The translations under genes and the position numbers were made by a program. A model generated the notes under the pieces. The model made no database searches and was not told the DNA's origin. It was given only the letters and a program-made list of their open reading frames with translations. Of a DNA stretch of 64,000 nucleotides, positions 46,980 through 56,088 are shown piece after piece. This DNA is from Woronichinia naegeliana WA131. GTDB lineage: Bacteria > Cyanobacteriota > Cyanobacteriia > Cyanobacteriales > Microcystaceae. Location: positions 7,162,272-7,226,271 of the forward strand of contig CP073041.1 of assembly GCA_025370055.1 (NCBI GenBank), given 5' to 3'. Positions within the stretch are counted from its first letter, which is position 1. Each line of letters starts with the position of its first letter.

Positions 46980-48581
46980 CTGACTTTTCCCGTTAAGTCC
47001 AAAATCCAGCAATGCAAACTTCTAGAGGCTTTATCTGGCAAGGGTTTGAGTAATGATTCTCTTGACAGGAAAAAAATATTCTGAAGCCATCATCCCGCTT
47101 ATCGTTCAAATTTCAAAAACAAAGGATGAAGGGAGTATGAGACTGTAAAATGGAGAAAATCTTAAAGGGCAGGTCAAAAAATGTTGGAATGGTGGACAAA
47201 AAACTTTGCCAGTTGTGAATTGGGAGACGAGAGGCTAAACAATCGTGCCTTCTCGATTGGGAAAAAGTTAAGTGAGGGGTTTGGAAAAGCCTTATCAGAA
47301 GTGTTTAAGGGAGGAAACGAGTTAAAGAGGGCCTATGAATTTTTGGGAATCCGAAAACAGACTTTGTCAAGATAATAGAGCCGCACTGTGAAATGACAAC
47401 TGCCGCCGTAGAAGAATATAAGATAATGCTATCAGTCGGAGATACGACCTTCTTAGATTATCGCAATATCAAGGAAAAAAGGGAAGGGTATGGGCCGACT
47501 GGAAAAGGAGGGAATGGATTAATACTGCATAGTGCTTTAGCAATTGAGCCAGAAAAAGGACAAGTATTAGGTTTATTATGGCAAAAACTGTGGAATAGGG
47601 AGGTAAAAGAAAAGCCCCCAACAGATGAAACGGCGAAGCAGAAAAAAGAAAGACAGAAAGAACAAAGAAAAGCAGCTCGTCAAAGACCATTTGAGGAAAA
47701 AGAATCCTACAAATGGGTAGAGGCTCTAAACACCTGTGAGAAACAGGTAGAAAGTTCAACGAGGGTAATTCATGTATTTGACAGAGAAGGAGATGTTTCA
47801 GAAGTCTTTGACTCAGTGCGTCAACTCAAGCATACAGGAGTGCTGGTCAGAGCGTCTCATAATCGTAGTTTAGACAAAAATAGTGAACGACTTTGGCAAC
47901 ATTTGGAATCAGAACCGATTCGTTTTCATCAAGAAATCGAGATTCCGAGTACAGGAAAAAGAAAAGCACGGAAGGTTAAGCTTGCCGTCCGATTTTGCTC
48001 AGTTAATCTACGAACTCCCTATCGTTTTGATAATCGTGACCCGTTGAATGTCTATGCTGTTTATGCGACAGAAATCGATTGTCCCGAAGGCGAAACTCCT
48101 TTATCTTGGATGCTTCTGACTACAGAAGTTGTTGAGACTATTGAGATGGCTGTCACTATTCTTCGTTGGTACACCTACCGATGGCGGGTTGAAGAATTTC
48201 ATAAAGTCCTTAAGTCTGGTTGTCAGAGTGAGCGTTATCGACTTGCCTCTGATGGAATGAAAACTCTTTTGGGTTTTTTAAGTGTCATTGCTGTTGAACT
48301 TTTACACGTTACTTATCTTCATCGTACCCAGCCCGATGCTCTCGCGATTGAAATTCTTAATCCTCTTCAACTTCAGGTGTTAAAAGCAGCCGCCTCTCAA
48401 AAACTTCCCCCTATTTTGACTGTTGCTTGGGCTGTCGAGTCTGTTGCTTTTCTTGGTGGTTATCTTGAACATCGTCGTAAAACTCCTCTCGGTATCCAAG
48501 TCCTTTGGCGCGGTTGGTTGAAGTTGCATGACCTTTGCCAAGGCTGGCAGCTTGCAATCCGCACTTAACGGGAAAAGTCAG
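46980..48581 (+). mobile_element. IS4-family Tn5-like element (1602 bp) in STAND repeats
   Basis: Perfect 19-bp termini CTGACTTTTCCCGTTAAGT and a 10-bp direct repeat GTTACCTGAG at 46970-46979 and 48582-48591. Excision restores SLLPEALEIA in frame. It is the sister of the copy at 18524-20125. Confidence 0.92.
47181..48568 (+). pseudogene. Tn5/IS50-like transposase, frameshifted (second copy)
   Basis: N-terminal frame 47181-47375 (MLEWWTKNFASCELGDERLN) and main frame 47393-48568 (391 aa with VGDTTFLDY, HVFDREGD, YRWRVEEFHKVLKSG). The frames are out of register by one base at GAATTTTTGGG; six T would give YEFFGNPKTDF, the expected Tn5-like sequence. The lesion is identical in the other copy, so it predates the last transposition. 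Confidence 0.85.
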
Positions 48582-48591
48582 GTTACCTGAG

Positions 48592-49992
48592 GCCTTAGAA
48601 ATTGCCAGAGCCATTGTGCATGAATCCGACCGTGTAAAGGCATTGACAGGGTTAGCTCCCTATTTACCGGAAAGTTTGTTACCTGAAGCCTTAGAAATTG
48701 CCAGAGCCATTGGGAATGAATACTACCGTGAAGAGGCATTGACAAGGTTAGTTCCTCATTTACCGGAAAGTTTGTTACCTGAGGCCTTAGAAATTGCCAG
48801 AGCCATTGTGCATGAATCCGACCGTGTAAAGGCATTGACAGGGTTAGCTCCCCATTTACCAGAAAGTTTGTTACATGAAGCCTTAGAAATTGCCAGAGCC
48901 ATTGGGAATGAATACTACCGTGAAGAGGCATTGACAAGGTTAGTTCCTCATTTACCGGAAAGTTTGTTACCTGAAGCCTTAGAAATTGCCAGAGCGATTG
49001 GGAATGAATCCGACCGTATAAAGGTATTGACAGGGTTAGCTCCCTATTTGCCTGAAGTGTTACCCGAAGCCTTAGAAATTGCCAGAGCGATTGGGAATGA
49101 ATCCGACCGTATAAAGGTATTGACAGGGTTAGCTCCCTATTTGCCTGAAGTGTTACCCGAAGCCTTAGAAATTGTCAAAGCTCTTGGGAATGAAAATTAC
49201 TATGCAGAAGTATTGACAGGGTTAGCCCCTCATTTACCAGAAAGTTTGTTACCTGAAGCCTTAGAAATTGCCAAAGCTCTTGGGGATAAATCCGACCGTG
49301 TAAAGGTATTGAAAGGGTTAGCACCCCATTTGCCAGAAAGCTTGTTACCCGAAGCCTTAGAAATTGCCAGAGCGATTTGGTCTGCATCCGACTGTGCAGA
49401 GGTGTTGACAGGATTATCTCCCTATTTGCCAAAAAGTTTGTTACCCGAAGCCTTAGAAATTGCCAGAGCCATTGGGAATCAAGGATACCGTGTAAAGGCA
49501 TTGACCGGGTTAGCTCCCTATTTACCAGAAAATTTGTTACCCGAAGCTTTAAAAGTTGCTGGAGCGATTGGGAATGAATACTATCGTGCTAAGGCATTGA
49601 CCGGGTTAGCTCCCCATTTACCAGAAAATTTGTTACCCGAAGTCTTAGCAGTTGCTAGAGCCATTGGGGACAAAGACAAATGTGCTAAGGCATTGACCGG
49701 GTTAGCTCCCCATTTACCGGAAGTGTTACCCGAAGCCTTAGAAATCGCCAGAGCTATTGGGCGTGAATCCGACCGTGCAGGGGCATTACAAGTATTGACT
49801 AAGGTGTTAACGCCTGCCAATGTTGACCTATCCTTCTGGGAAAAAACCCTTCATGCTTTGGGTACTCTCACTCGTCCTTCTTTCCTCGAAACTATTCCCA
49901 ACTTAGTCCCTTTAATCCTTCATTTTGGTGGAGTGGTCGCCTTAAGAGAAGTCCATCAAGGGATTAGAGAAGTTAGTCGCTGGTGGAGGTGA
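48592..49992 (+). pseudogene. STAND NTPase gene, C-terminal section
   Basis: Twelve further 31-32-residue repeats and part of another, from ALEIARAIVHESDRVKALTG to GRESDRAGALQVLTKV. A unique C-terminal cap follows (LSFWEKTLHALGTL ... HFGGVVALREVHQGIREVSR) with the natural stop at 49992. A two-unit block of 192 bp (VHESDRV then NEYYREE types) is tandemly duplicated at 48592-48975 with few changes, and a 93-bp unit at ~48990-49170 is repeated almost exactly. Codons before 48592 in the same frame are IS4 sequence. Confidence 0.85.
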
Positions 49993-50050
49993 TGAGTGTG
50001 GGAGGTGTGGGAAGGGAGGGGGGTGTGGGGAGTGTGGGAGGTGTGGGAGG
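49993..50050. repeat. G-rich repeat left of the four-helix-bundle gene
   Basis: About 57 bp of GTGGGA/GTGTGGG units follow the STAND stop. The complementary C-rich units (CCCACACCTCCCCCAC) occur at ~50463-50500, so the gene between them is framed by imperfect inverted repeats. The run could also form a G-quadruplex. Confidence 0.65.
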
Positions 50051-50052
50051 GA

Positions 50053-50442
50053 TTAGTCGAGGAGCCAATCGTCTGGGTGGGTAATCATCTTTACTAAACC
50101 ACTCAGGACTTGATTATAAGTCCCGTAAAGATCCCTCCCTTGTTCAACCGTGAGATACTGACATTTCACAGCAAACTTTAACCAAACTTGAGTTTCCGCC
50201 GCCTCCGCCTCACAATCATTCAATTTAGCGACAAATGCCGCTTTATATCTTCTTTTTCTCCAAGCCTCAGCTAGATTAGCGCAGACTGAGCGAGAAGAGC
50301 GACGAATTTGGTCAGTTAATGAATATTTCTCTTCAACTGGGAACTTTTTAGAAAATTCAAAAATTTGCATCGCCATCTCAAACGCCAATTGATAAATGGC
50401 TAAATCCTCGTGAGTCCTAAAATACTTTTTCTCCTTTTCCAT
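50053..50442 (-). CDS. four-helix-bundle (S23/Avd-like) protein
   Basis: 129 aa, all-helical. Pattern THEDLAIYQLAFEMAMQIFEFSKKFPVEEKYSLTDQIRRSSRSVCANLAEAW matches the four-helix-bundle family first described from 23S rRNA intervening sequences and related to the Avd accessory protein of diversity-generating retroelements. The conserved basic surface (IRRSSRSV, RKRRYKAAF) suggests nucleic-acid binding. No reverse transcriptase or template repeat was seen nearby. Start ATG 50442. It faces the C-terminal end of the broken STAND gene. Such genes are scattered in cyanobacteria and are framed here by inverted G/C-rich repeats. Confidence 0.85.
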   Translation of the reverse strand: MEKEKKYFRTHEDLAIYQLAFEMAMQIFEFSKKFPVEEKYSLTDQIRRSSRSVCANLAEAWRKRRYKAAFVAKLNDCEAEAAETQVWLKFAVKCQYLTVEQGRDLYGTYNQVLSGLVKMITHPDDWLLD

Positions 50443-50858
50443 CTTTTTAAATTGCGATCATTCTCCTCCCCATCTTCCCACACCTCCCCCACTTCCCCCC
50501 ATAAGTCCTTTTACTTTTGTCACAGAAACAAATGATTTAACAGTGTTAAATCCCTACAGAATGGGATTGCAATCGCATTTTCAATGGACAATTATCAACT
50601 ATTCATTATCAACTATCAATTTATCGGCGATCGCATTTTCACTTTGAACTATCAACTATTCATTATTAACTATCAATTATTAACTAATCGGCGATCGCAG
50701 TATTAATTCAAGATTTAGGAGTAATGTACTGTACTACCCATACCCGTCAACTTGCGAAAAAAATCGGCTGGACTGAGAACTCAACTCTAGCAAGAGTCCT
50801 CTTTTTGCCTTTAAGATGGAAATCAGAAAAATTTAGGTGTGTAGAGTTTAGTTAACTT
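50443..50858. other. 416-bp spacer with A/T-rich direct repeats and HIP1
   Basis: After the C-rich repeat (to ~50510) come two imperfect direct repeats of about 60 bp at ~50590-50700. Each consists of AACTATTCATTAT(C/T)AACTATCAATT followed by ATCGGCGATCGCA, so each ends on a HIP1 octamer. No gene is recognised. The promoter of the 50859 gene should lie in the last 100 bp. Confidence 0.55.
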
Positions 50859-51425
50859 ATGCGGAATGCTATCACAGTAGTGGCTTTGCTAATTTCAATG
50901 ACGGGGATTTTTGTCTCCTTAGCGAGGGAAGAACTACGCTGTAAGCTAGGGTTGAATTCTGCTGACTGTCCTCCCCTTTCATCTAGAACAACCTCCAGTC
51001 AGGAAAATCAGCCCAACTTCTCTTTGCCCAAAATCTTTAAAAACCATTCCACCACAACGGAAAATGTTAAAAACAAAGAAAAATCGGCAGAAACTCCTCA
51101 GCAATCGCCAGAAATCCCACAACTTTCGGGCATAGATACAACTAAGACAGAAGCAATGGGCAATAAGCTCCTCAAATCTGACTCAGAGGCATCGAACACT
51201 ATTCAAAACGAGACTTCTCCCTTTAACTCTGGCCCCTCTAATCCTGAGCCGGTAGAAAATGCCAAGACGACTTCTGAGTATCCCAGCCAGGAAAGCAGTC
51301 AAATAGATCAAGAGAATCAAAACAACCCCAGTAATGATTCTAGTCCCGCTCAAACGCCCTCTCATCTAGCCCCCGATGGCCAACCGATCCCTGTTATTCC
51401 CCCTTCGCCAGTCACTTCTCCCTAA
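50859..51425 (+). CDS. membrane-anchored low-complexity protein (188 aa)
   Basis: A single N-terminal hydrophobic segment (NAITVVALLISMTGIFVSLA, ~3-22) is followed by a Ser/Thr/Pro/Gln/Asn-rich, probably disordered tail (EENQPNFSLPKIF, PQLSGIDTTKTEAMG, SHLAPDGQPIPVIPPSPVTSP). The N-terminus may be an uncleaved anchor exposing the tail to the periplasm or lumen. No domain or homologue recognised. It lies just upstream of the YkvA gene in the same direction. Confidence 0.55.
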   Translation: MRNAITVVALLISMTGIFVSLAREELRCKLGLNSADCPPLSSRTTSSQENQPNFSLPKIFKNHSTTTENVKNKEKSAETPQQSPEIPQLSGIDTTKTEAMGNKLLKSDSEASNTIQNETSPFNSGPSNPEPVENAKTTSEYPSQESSQIDQENQNNPSNDSSPAQTPSHLAPDGQPIPVIPPSPVTSP

Positions 51426-51478
51426 GCTAATCAAAAGTGCTGATAGAGTAGAGAGAGGATCCTTCGGCATTAAGTTTT

Positions 51479-51775
51479 ATGAAAATTCCCATTCAAGCTC
51501 TATACGGGTTTTATCGCAGTGCCATTCGCAACGCCCGCTATCGTTGGTGGATCATTTTAGGAACCTTAGTCTATTTACTGAGTCCCATCGATATTTCGCC
51601 AGATATTTTTCCGATTGTCGGAGAAATTGACGATTTTATTTTGGTGACACTGATGATGTCAGAAGTTTCTCAATTAGTATTTGAGCGTTTTCGCTCCCGT
51701 TCTGAAGAAGATTCAGCCTCCACCCCCAAAACGACTCACACCATTATTGATGTGGATTCGGTTTCTGTTGACTAA
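51479..51775 (+). CDS. YkvA family (DUF1232) protein
   Basis: 98 aa with the diagnostic membrane segment RWWIILGTLVYLLSPIDISPDIFPIVGEIDDFI (~20-53), the YLLSPxDxxPD motif of YkvA/DUF1232. It probably sits in the inner or thylakoid membrane. The function of the family is not established. Start ATG 51479, 54 bp after the preceding gene; a common transcript is likely. Confidence 0.85.
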   Translation: MKIPIQALYGFYRSAIRNARYRWWIILGTLVYLLSPIDISPDIFPIVGEIDDFILVTLMMSEVSQLVFERFRSRSEEDSASTPKTTHTIIDVDSVSVD

Positions 51776-51838
51776 ATTGGCTTGGTACTTGGTTAATTTA
51801 GGTTTCTCTTTTTGCGATTGAATTTATCTCCTTGTCCT

Positions 51839-52534
51839 ATGTCTGAACCTGCCCAGTTATTGCTTGTTGATGATGAACCTAGTATCCGCGAATCGGTGCA
51901 GGCTTATCTCGAAGATAGTGGCGATTTTCAAGTTGCCGTTGCGAGTAATGCGACGGATGCCTGGACTTATTTGCAACACCATTTACCGGATTTGATTATT
52001 TCCGATATTATGATGCCCCAAGTAGATGGCTATCAATTTTTAAGTAAGTTGCGAGATGATCCTCGTTTTAAGACTTTGCCCGTTATCTTCTTAACCGCTA
52101 GAGGGATGACCAGCGATCGCATTCAGGGTTATCAATCTGGTTGTGATGCGTATCTATCCAAACCGTTCGATCCAGAGGAATTGGAAGCCATTGTTAAAAA
52201 TTTACTCGAACGTCGTCAGGCCAATATAGAGTCCCAGAGTGAATCGACTAAATTGCAGGAAATATATCAAGAAATCCGAGATTTGAAGGAACAAATTAGC
52301 CATCCTTCAGGGTTTGTGACTACACCTTCCCCCATTAAAATTGATTTAACACCTAGAGAACAAAGTGTTTTAGATTTAGTTGCCCAGGGATTAATGAATA
52401 AAGAGATTGCCTCTCGCCTAAAAACCAGTGTCAGAAATGTTGAGAAGTACGTCAGTCGCCTATTTAGTAAAACAGGAACCAATAGTCGGACTGAATTAGT
52501 GCGCTTTGCCCTCCAACATGGTTTAACCCAATAG
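51839..52534 (+). CDS. NarL/LuxR-type response regulator
   Basis: Receiver domain from the ATG at 51839 (MSEPAQLLLVDDEPSIRESV) with the DDE pocket, phospho-acceptor Asp in LIISDIMMPQVDG (~58), Thr/Ser of FLTARG and Lys of LSKPFD. A helical linker (~130-165) leads to a LuxR-type helix-turn-helix (LTPREQSVLDLVAQGLMNKEIASRLKTSVRNVEKY). It resembles the Ycf29-like branch of cyanobacteria and red-algal plastids, but orthology is not certain. No kinase is adjacent, so its partner is encoded elsewhere. An in-frame start at 51812 would add nine residues. Confidence 0.88.
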   Translation: MSEPAQLLLVDDEPSIRESVQAYLEDSGDFQVAVASNATDAWTYLQHHLPDLIISDIMMPQVDGYQFLSKLRDDPRFKTLPVIFLTARGMTSDRIQGYQSGCDAYLSKPFDPEELEAIVKNLLERRQANIESQSESTKLQEIYQEIRDLKEQISHPSGFVTTPSPIKIDLTPREQSVLDLVAQGLMNKEIASRLKTSVRNVEKYVSRLFSKTGTNSRTELVRFALQHGLTQ

Positions 52535-52784
52535 TTTGCTAGAGAAAAATTGTCCTACGCTTTCTTAGAATAAACTTGTCCTAAACCAGGGAGTTAAAAC
52601 CCTTACTGGCGGTTTTTAATGTCATAGTGAATCCGTTCGCCGCCATATTCCTTGGGGCAAGATTAATCAAAATTTAATAAGATCTTAGTTAGCTGTTAAA
52701 AACAAAGACCATCTAGAGGTTATAGAATTCTTAATAATTAGGATTAAACAGAAAACTGAACCTATATAAATTTTGAGTTCATCT

Positions 52785-53957
52785 ATGCTAGCAAGTAGTT
52801 CGCTTACGCAGGAAAATATATCGGTTCTGGAAAAGTCGAATAATTTGGATTCTCTACCTCTGGATAACTATCGTGTAACTGTAGAAACGTTAACAGAAGA
52901 GGTTAAGGAGCATCTACTGGCAAACCCACGCTTGTCAGGAGTTATGATTACCCAAGATTATCAAGTGATTGGTGCAATTACACGGCGGACTTTATTTGAA
53001 AAATTAAGCAAAGAATTTAGTCATGGGATCTATGCAACTAAACCCATTTCAGTATTGTTAAATAGCCTCAGAGGGAAGGAAGAAATTCTAAAAATTTCCG
53101 CCACAACCCTGATTACTGATGCCGTTAAATTATCCTTTTGCCGTCCGATAAAATCAGCCTATGATCCAATTATGGTGCTCAAGAACGGTCAAGAGCGAGG
53201 AATGCTAGATTTTAGTAAATTAATTCTAGCTCAGTCAGAACTATTTTCCGCTCTCAATGAGCAGTTAATGCAACAAGAACAAGAACTTAGGAACTATGCA
53301 GATCAAGTAGAAGAACAGCGACAGCATGTTCAGCAATATGCAGTACAATTAGAACTTCAACAGCAGGAATTACAACAGCATAATACTTTACTAGAGCAGC
53401 AAAAAACACAGTTACAGCAACAGACAGAAGAATTGTCTCGCCAAGCTGAAGAATTATTTCATAAAAGTGAAGAAATTTCTAATTTAAATAAACGTTTTGA
53501 AGAAGTGGGGATTCTCGTCTCTAGAGAAGGCAAAAGAACTTTCAAAGAATTAGGCGATAGCGTCCAGTCGGTTCTTGAATTTACTCAGAAAATTAATGGA
53601 GTCAGTAGTGATTTTCAAGAAAAATTAACGATGATTGAGCAAGGTAATGATCTAATCAATAAAATTAGCAAGCGTGTAGAAAATATTTCCTATCAAGCCT
53701 CGGTTTTAGGCGGCAGTTTACCAGTAGATCATCAGAATAGGCTGGCCTTTAATATGATGATTGAAGAAATCAAAAAACTTAGTGTACAGATCTTGGAAGC
53801 GAATACTGCTATTAACAACCTTTCTAAAGAAATTCGACCGCAGATCCGTGTTTTAGTCAAAATCGCTCAAGAAAACCAAGAAGTGGTGACAACCCTTGCT
53901 CAAAATTCTCAGAATACTGAAATGGCTCTAGCCAATCTTTCTCAATTACTAGAATAG
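52785..53957 (+). CDS. CBS-like/coiled-coil signalling protein
   Basis: About 390 aa from the ATG at 52785; a TTG four codons earlier is less likely. Residues ~25-165 resemble a pair of CBS-type modules (RLSGVMITQDYQVIGAITRRTLFEKL, SAYDPIMVLKNGQERGMLDF). A strong Gln/Glu-rich coiled coil follows (~180-255, QQEQELRNYADQVEEQRQ...). The C-terminal ~140 residues are helical with the look of a methyl-accepting signalling region (ISYQASVLGG in the position of NISLNAAIEA-type hairpins), but divergent. No membrane segment, so it is probably a soluble signalling scaffold. Partner unknown. Confidence 0.6.
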   Translation: MLASSSLTQENISVLEKSNNLDSLPLDNYRVTVETLTEEVKEHLLANPRLSGVMITQDYQVIGAITRRTLFEKLSKEFSHGIYATKPISVLLNSLRGKEEILKISATTLITDAVKLSFCRPIKSAYDPIMVLKNGQERGMLDFSKLILAQSELFSALNEQLMQQEQELRNYADQVEEQRQHVQQYAVQLELQQQELQQHNTLLEQQKTQLQQQTEELSRQAEELFHKSEEISNLNKRFEEVGILVSREGKRTFKELGDSVQSVLEFTQKINGVSSDFQEKLTMIEQGNDLINKISKRVENISYQASVLGGSLPVDHQNRLAFNMMIEEIKKLSVQILEANTAINNLSKEIRPQIRVLVKIAQENQEVVTTLAQNSQNTEMALANLSQLLE

Positions 53958-54103
53958 GTATTTAAACCTTTAGTGAGATAACTAAGAGCGGCGATCGCGG
54001 TCATTTGTGGGTTTAAAGGAAGCGGAAATTTACAATACTGATATCATTGTGGAACTATGGGTTTAACCGCAGTATTGTCTGCCAATCTTTAATCAGTTTT
54101 GCC

Positions 54104-56029
54104 ATGTTTGATTTCCCACCTCTGCCCAATCCTAGCGCGATGCCAAGGGCACGCTACGCAATCGCCAAAAAGATCTGGCTAAGATTCGGTTTATCCATGC
54201 TGTTGACAATGCCGACTATTCTCTTGAGTAGTTTGGTCTGGAAAGCCATTCCCATCACCGGCACATCCCCCCAAGGCAGTTTTGCGATCGCCCAAGGCAA
54301 TAACAAGCTGCTACAGCAAGGAAGTACTTTAGCGTTGGCAGGCAAAACCTTTCCGGTTAATTGGATCCAGTGGCAAGAAGGAGGACAAGTCCGCACCGGC
54401 ATCAGCGATCTGGGAGCCATGCAAGTCTTGGGGATTGAGCTTTTGGATAGCAATCAGCCCCAGGTACAGCCCAGTCAGTGGTTTTCAACGGTGAGTAATC
54501 TCGCCACTCAATTCATCGCGCCCTATCGCTATCTGGATTTAACCGATTGGTTACAACAACTGGGCAATCAGGCCCAGGCACAGGGAGATACCTTAATGGT
54601 GAGTGCAACGGGTTCCCAGGTGACGGAGGTGCGGGAAGGCAATCAGGCTTGGGGAAAACGCATTGTCTTAACCCTTTCTCGACCTACTTTTTGGCAGGTT
54701 AGTCAGGCGAAAACGGAAGGGGTAGTCATGCTCAATGCCGCGATCGCTCCTAATCTTTTGACAACTAACGCTGTCCCTAATAATGGGATTAATAAACCCA
54801 ATCAGCAGAGCAATGACGAAGATGATTTAGGCAGTAGTAATGGCGTAAAATCAACAGCCGGTCAAAGCTTTCGACTGGAGAATCTGGGAGCTAATAGCAA
54901 GATCTATGTCAGTCTCCCAACAGCGCATAAACTTCAGATCACAACTCTTAATAATCCCTATCGTTTAGTCATTGATATTCGGGCGGATGCTCCCCCGGCC
55001 AAAACCATTGTCTGGGCAGACGGGGTAACTTGGCGACAACAATTTATTGATATTGGCGGTGGTTCAGGTCTTTTTCCCGTGACCTGGTTAGAACTCAATC
55101 TTGCTTCTCCTCAAATTGCCCTGAAACCCTTAACGGCCAATCCCCAGGGTTTGCGCGGTATTGTCACCACAGCCAATCTGGTACGTGCTTGGCAAGCTTC
55201 AGCCGGTATTAATGGCGGTTTTTTTAATCGTAATACTCAATTACCATTAGGAGCAATCAAACGAGATAATCGCTGGTTATCTGGCCCTATTCTCAATCGT
55301 GGCGCGATCGCCTGGGACGATCAGGGTAAAGTAACCGTAGGACGCTTAAGTTTGCAGGAAAGTCTGACGACAAGCAATGGACAACAAATTGCAGTGAACT
55401 ATGTTAATAGCGGTTTTGTGCAGAAAGGAATCGCCCGTTATACGACTGATTGGGGGGCGAACTATACGCCCATGACGGACAATGAAACCATTATTGTTGT
55501 TCAAAATAATCAAGTGACGGCCCAGCAATCTGGCGGCCAATCTGGTCAAAATGCCTTTCCGATTCCCCTGAACGGCTATCTCCTCACCCTGCGCGGTAAT
55601 CCCCCAGCTCCGAATCTTTCGGTGAGAACGTCTCTAACCTTACAAAGTAGTGCTGTTCCGTCCAAATTTAATGATTTTTCCCAAATTGTGGGAGCCGGGC
55701 CGCTATTAATTGAGCAGGGAAAAATTGTCCTGAATGCAGCAGCAGAGAAATTTAATACCGGCTTTCAACAGCAACGGGCCTCTCGCAGTGCGATCGCGGT
55801 TAATGGAGCGGGAAAGATGCTGTTAGTCGCAGTGCATAATCGAGTTGGCGGTCAAGGGGCAACTTTAGCAGAAATGGCTTTGATTCTCAAAAAATTAGGA
55901 GCAGAATCGGCTCTGAACCTAGATGGCGGCAGTTCTACTTCTTTAGCCCTAGGGGGACAATTAATTGATCGTTCCGCCGTCACAGCCGCTAGAGTAAATA
56001 ATGGTTTAGGACTTTTTATTCGTCCCTGA
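54104..56029 (+). CDS. phosphodiester glycosidase (NAGPA-domain) protein
   Basis: 641 aa from ATG 54104. A single membrane segment near ~28-50 (LSMLLTMPTILLSSLVWKAI) is a signal or anchor. An AMIN-like beta domain lies around ~255-320 (FRLENLGANSKIYVSLPTAH...YRLVIDIRAD). The C-terminal NAGPA domain (~330-641) has INGGFFNRNTQLPLGAI, GAGPLLIEQGKI, RSAIAVNG and the terminal signature ALNLDGGSSTSLALGGQLID. The family hydrolyses N-acetylglucosamine phosphodiesters, and bacterial members are tied to envelope polysaccharide. With the AMIN-like domain a periplasmic cell-wall role is plausible. Confidence 0.85.
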   Translation: MFDFPPLPNPSAMPRARYAIAKKIWLRFGLSMLLTMPTILLSSLVWKAIPITGTSPQGSFAIAQGNNKLLQQGSTLALAGKTFPVNWIQWQEGGQVRTGISDLGAMQVLGIELLDSNQPQVQPSQWFSTVSNLATQFIAPYRYLDLTDWLQQLGNQAQAQGDTLMVSATGSQVTEVREGNQAWGKRIVLTLSRPTFWQVSQAKTEGVVMLNAAIAPNLLTTNAVPNNGINKPNQQSNDEDDLGSSNGVKSTAGQSFRLENLGANSKIYVSLPTAHKLQITTLNNPYRLVIDIRADAPPAKTIVWADGVTWRQQFIDIGGGSGLFPVTWLELNLASPQIALKPLTANPQGLRGIVTTANLVRAWQASAGINGGFFNRNTQLPLGAIKRDNRWLSGPILNRGAIAWDDQGKVTVGRLSLQESLTTSNGQQIAVNYVNSGFVQKGIARYTTDWGANYTPMTDNETIIVVQNNQVTAQQSGGQSGQNAFPIPLNGYLLTLRGNPPAPNLSVRTSLTLQSSAVPSKFNDFSQIVGAGPLLIEQGKIVLNAAAEKFNTGFQQQRASRSAIAVNGAGKMLLVAVHNRVGGQGATLAEMALILKKLGAESALNLDGGSSTSLALGGQLIDRSAVTAARVNNGLGLFIRP

Positions 56030-56088
56030 GCATCGTTTATGCTATTAAGGTAAGTTGATAGACAAACTGCTATTTACCCCAATAAACC

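Noticed and set aside
50053-50442. Diversity-generating retroelement accessory gene (avd)
   Set aside because: No reverse transcriptase, template repeat or variable repeat was found in the window; kept only as a four-helix-bundle protein.
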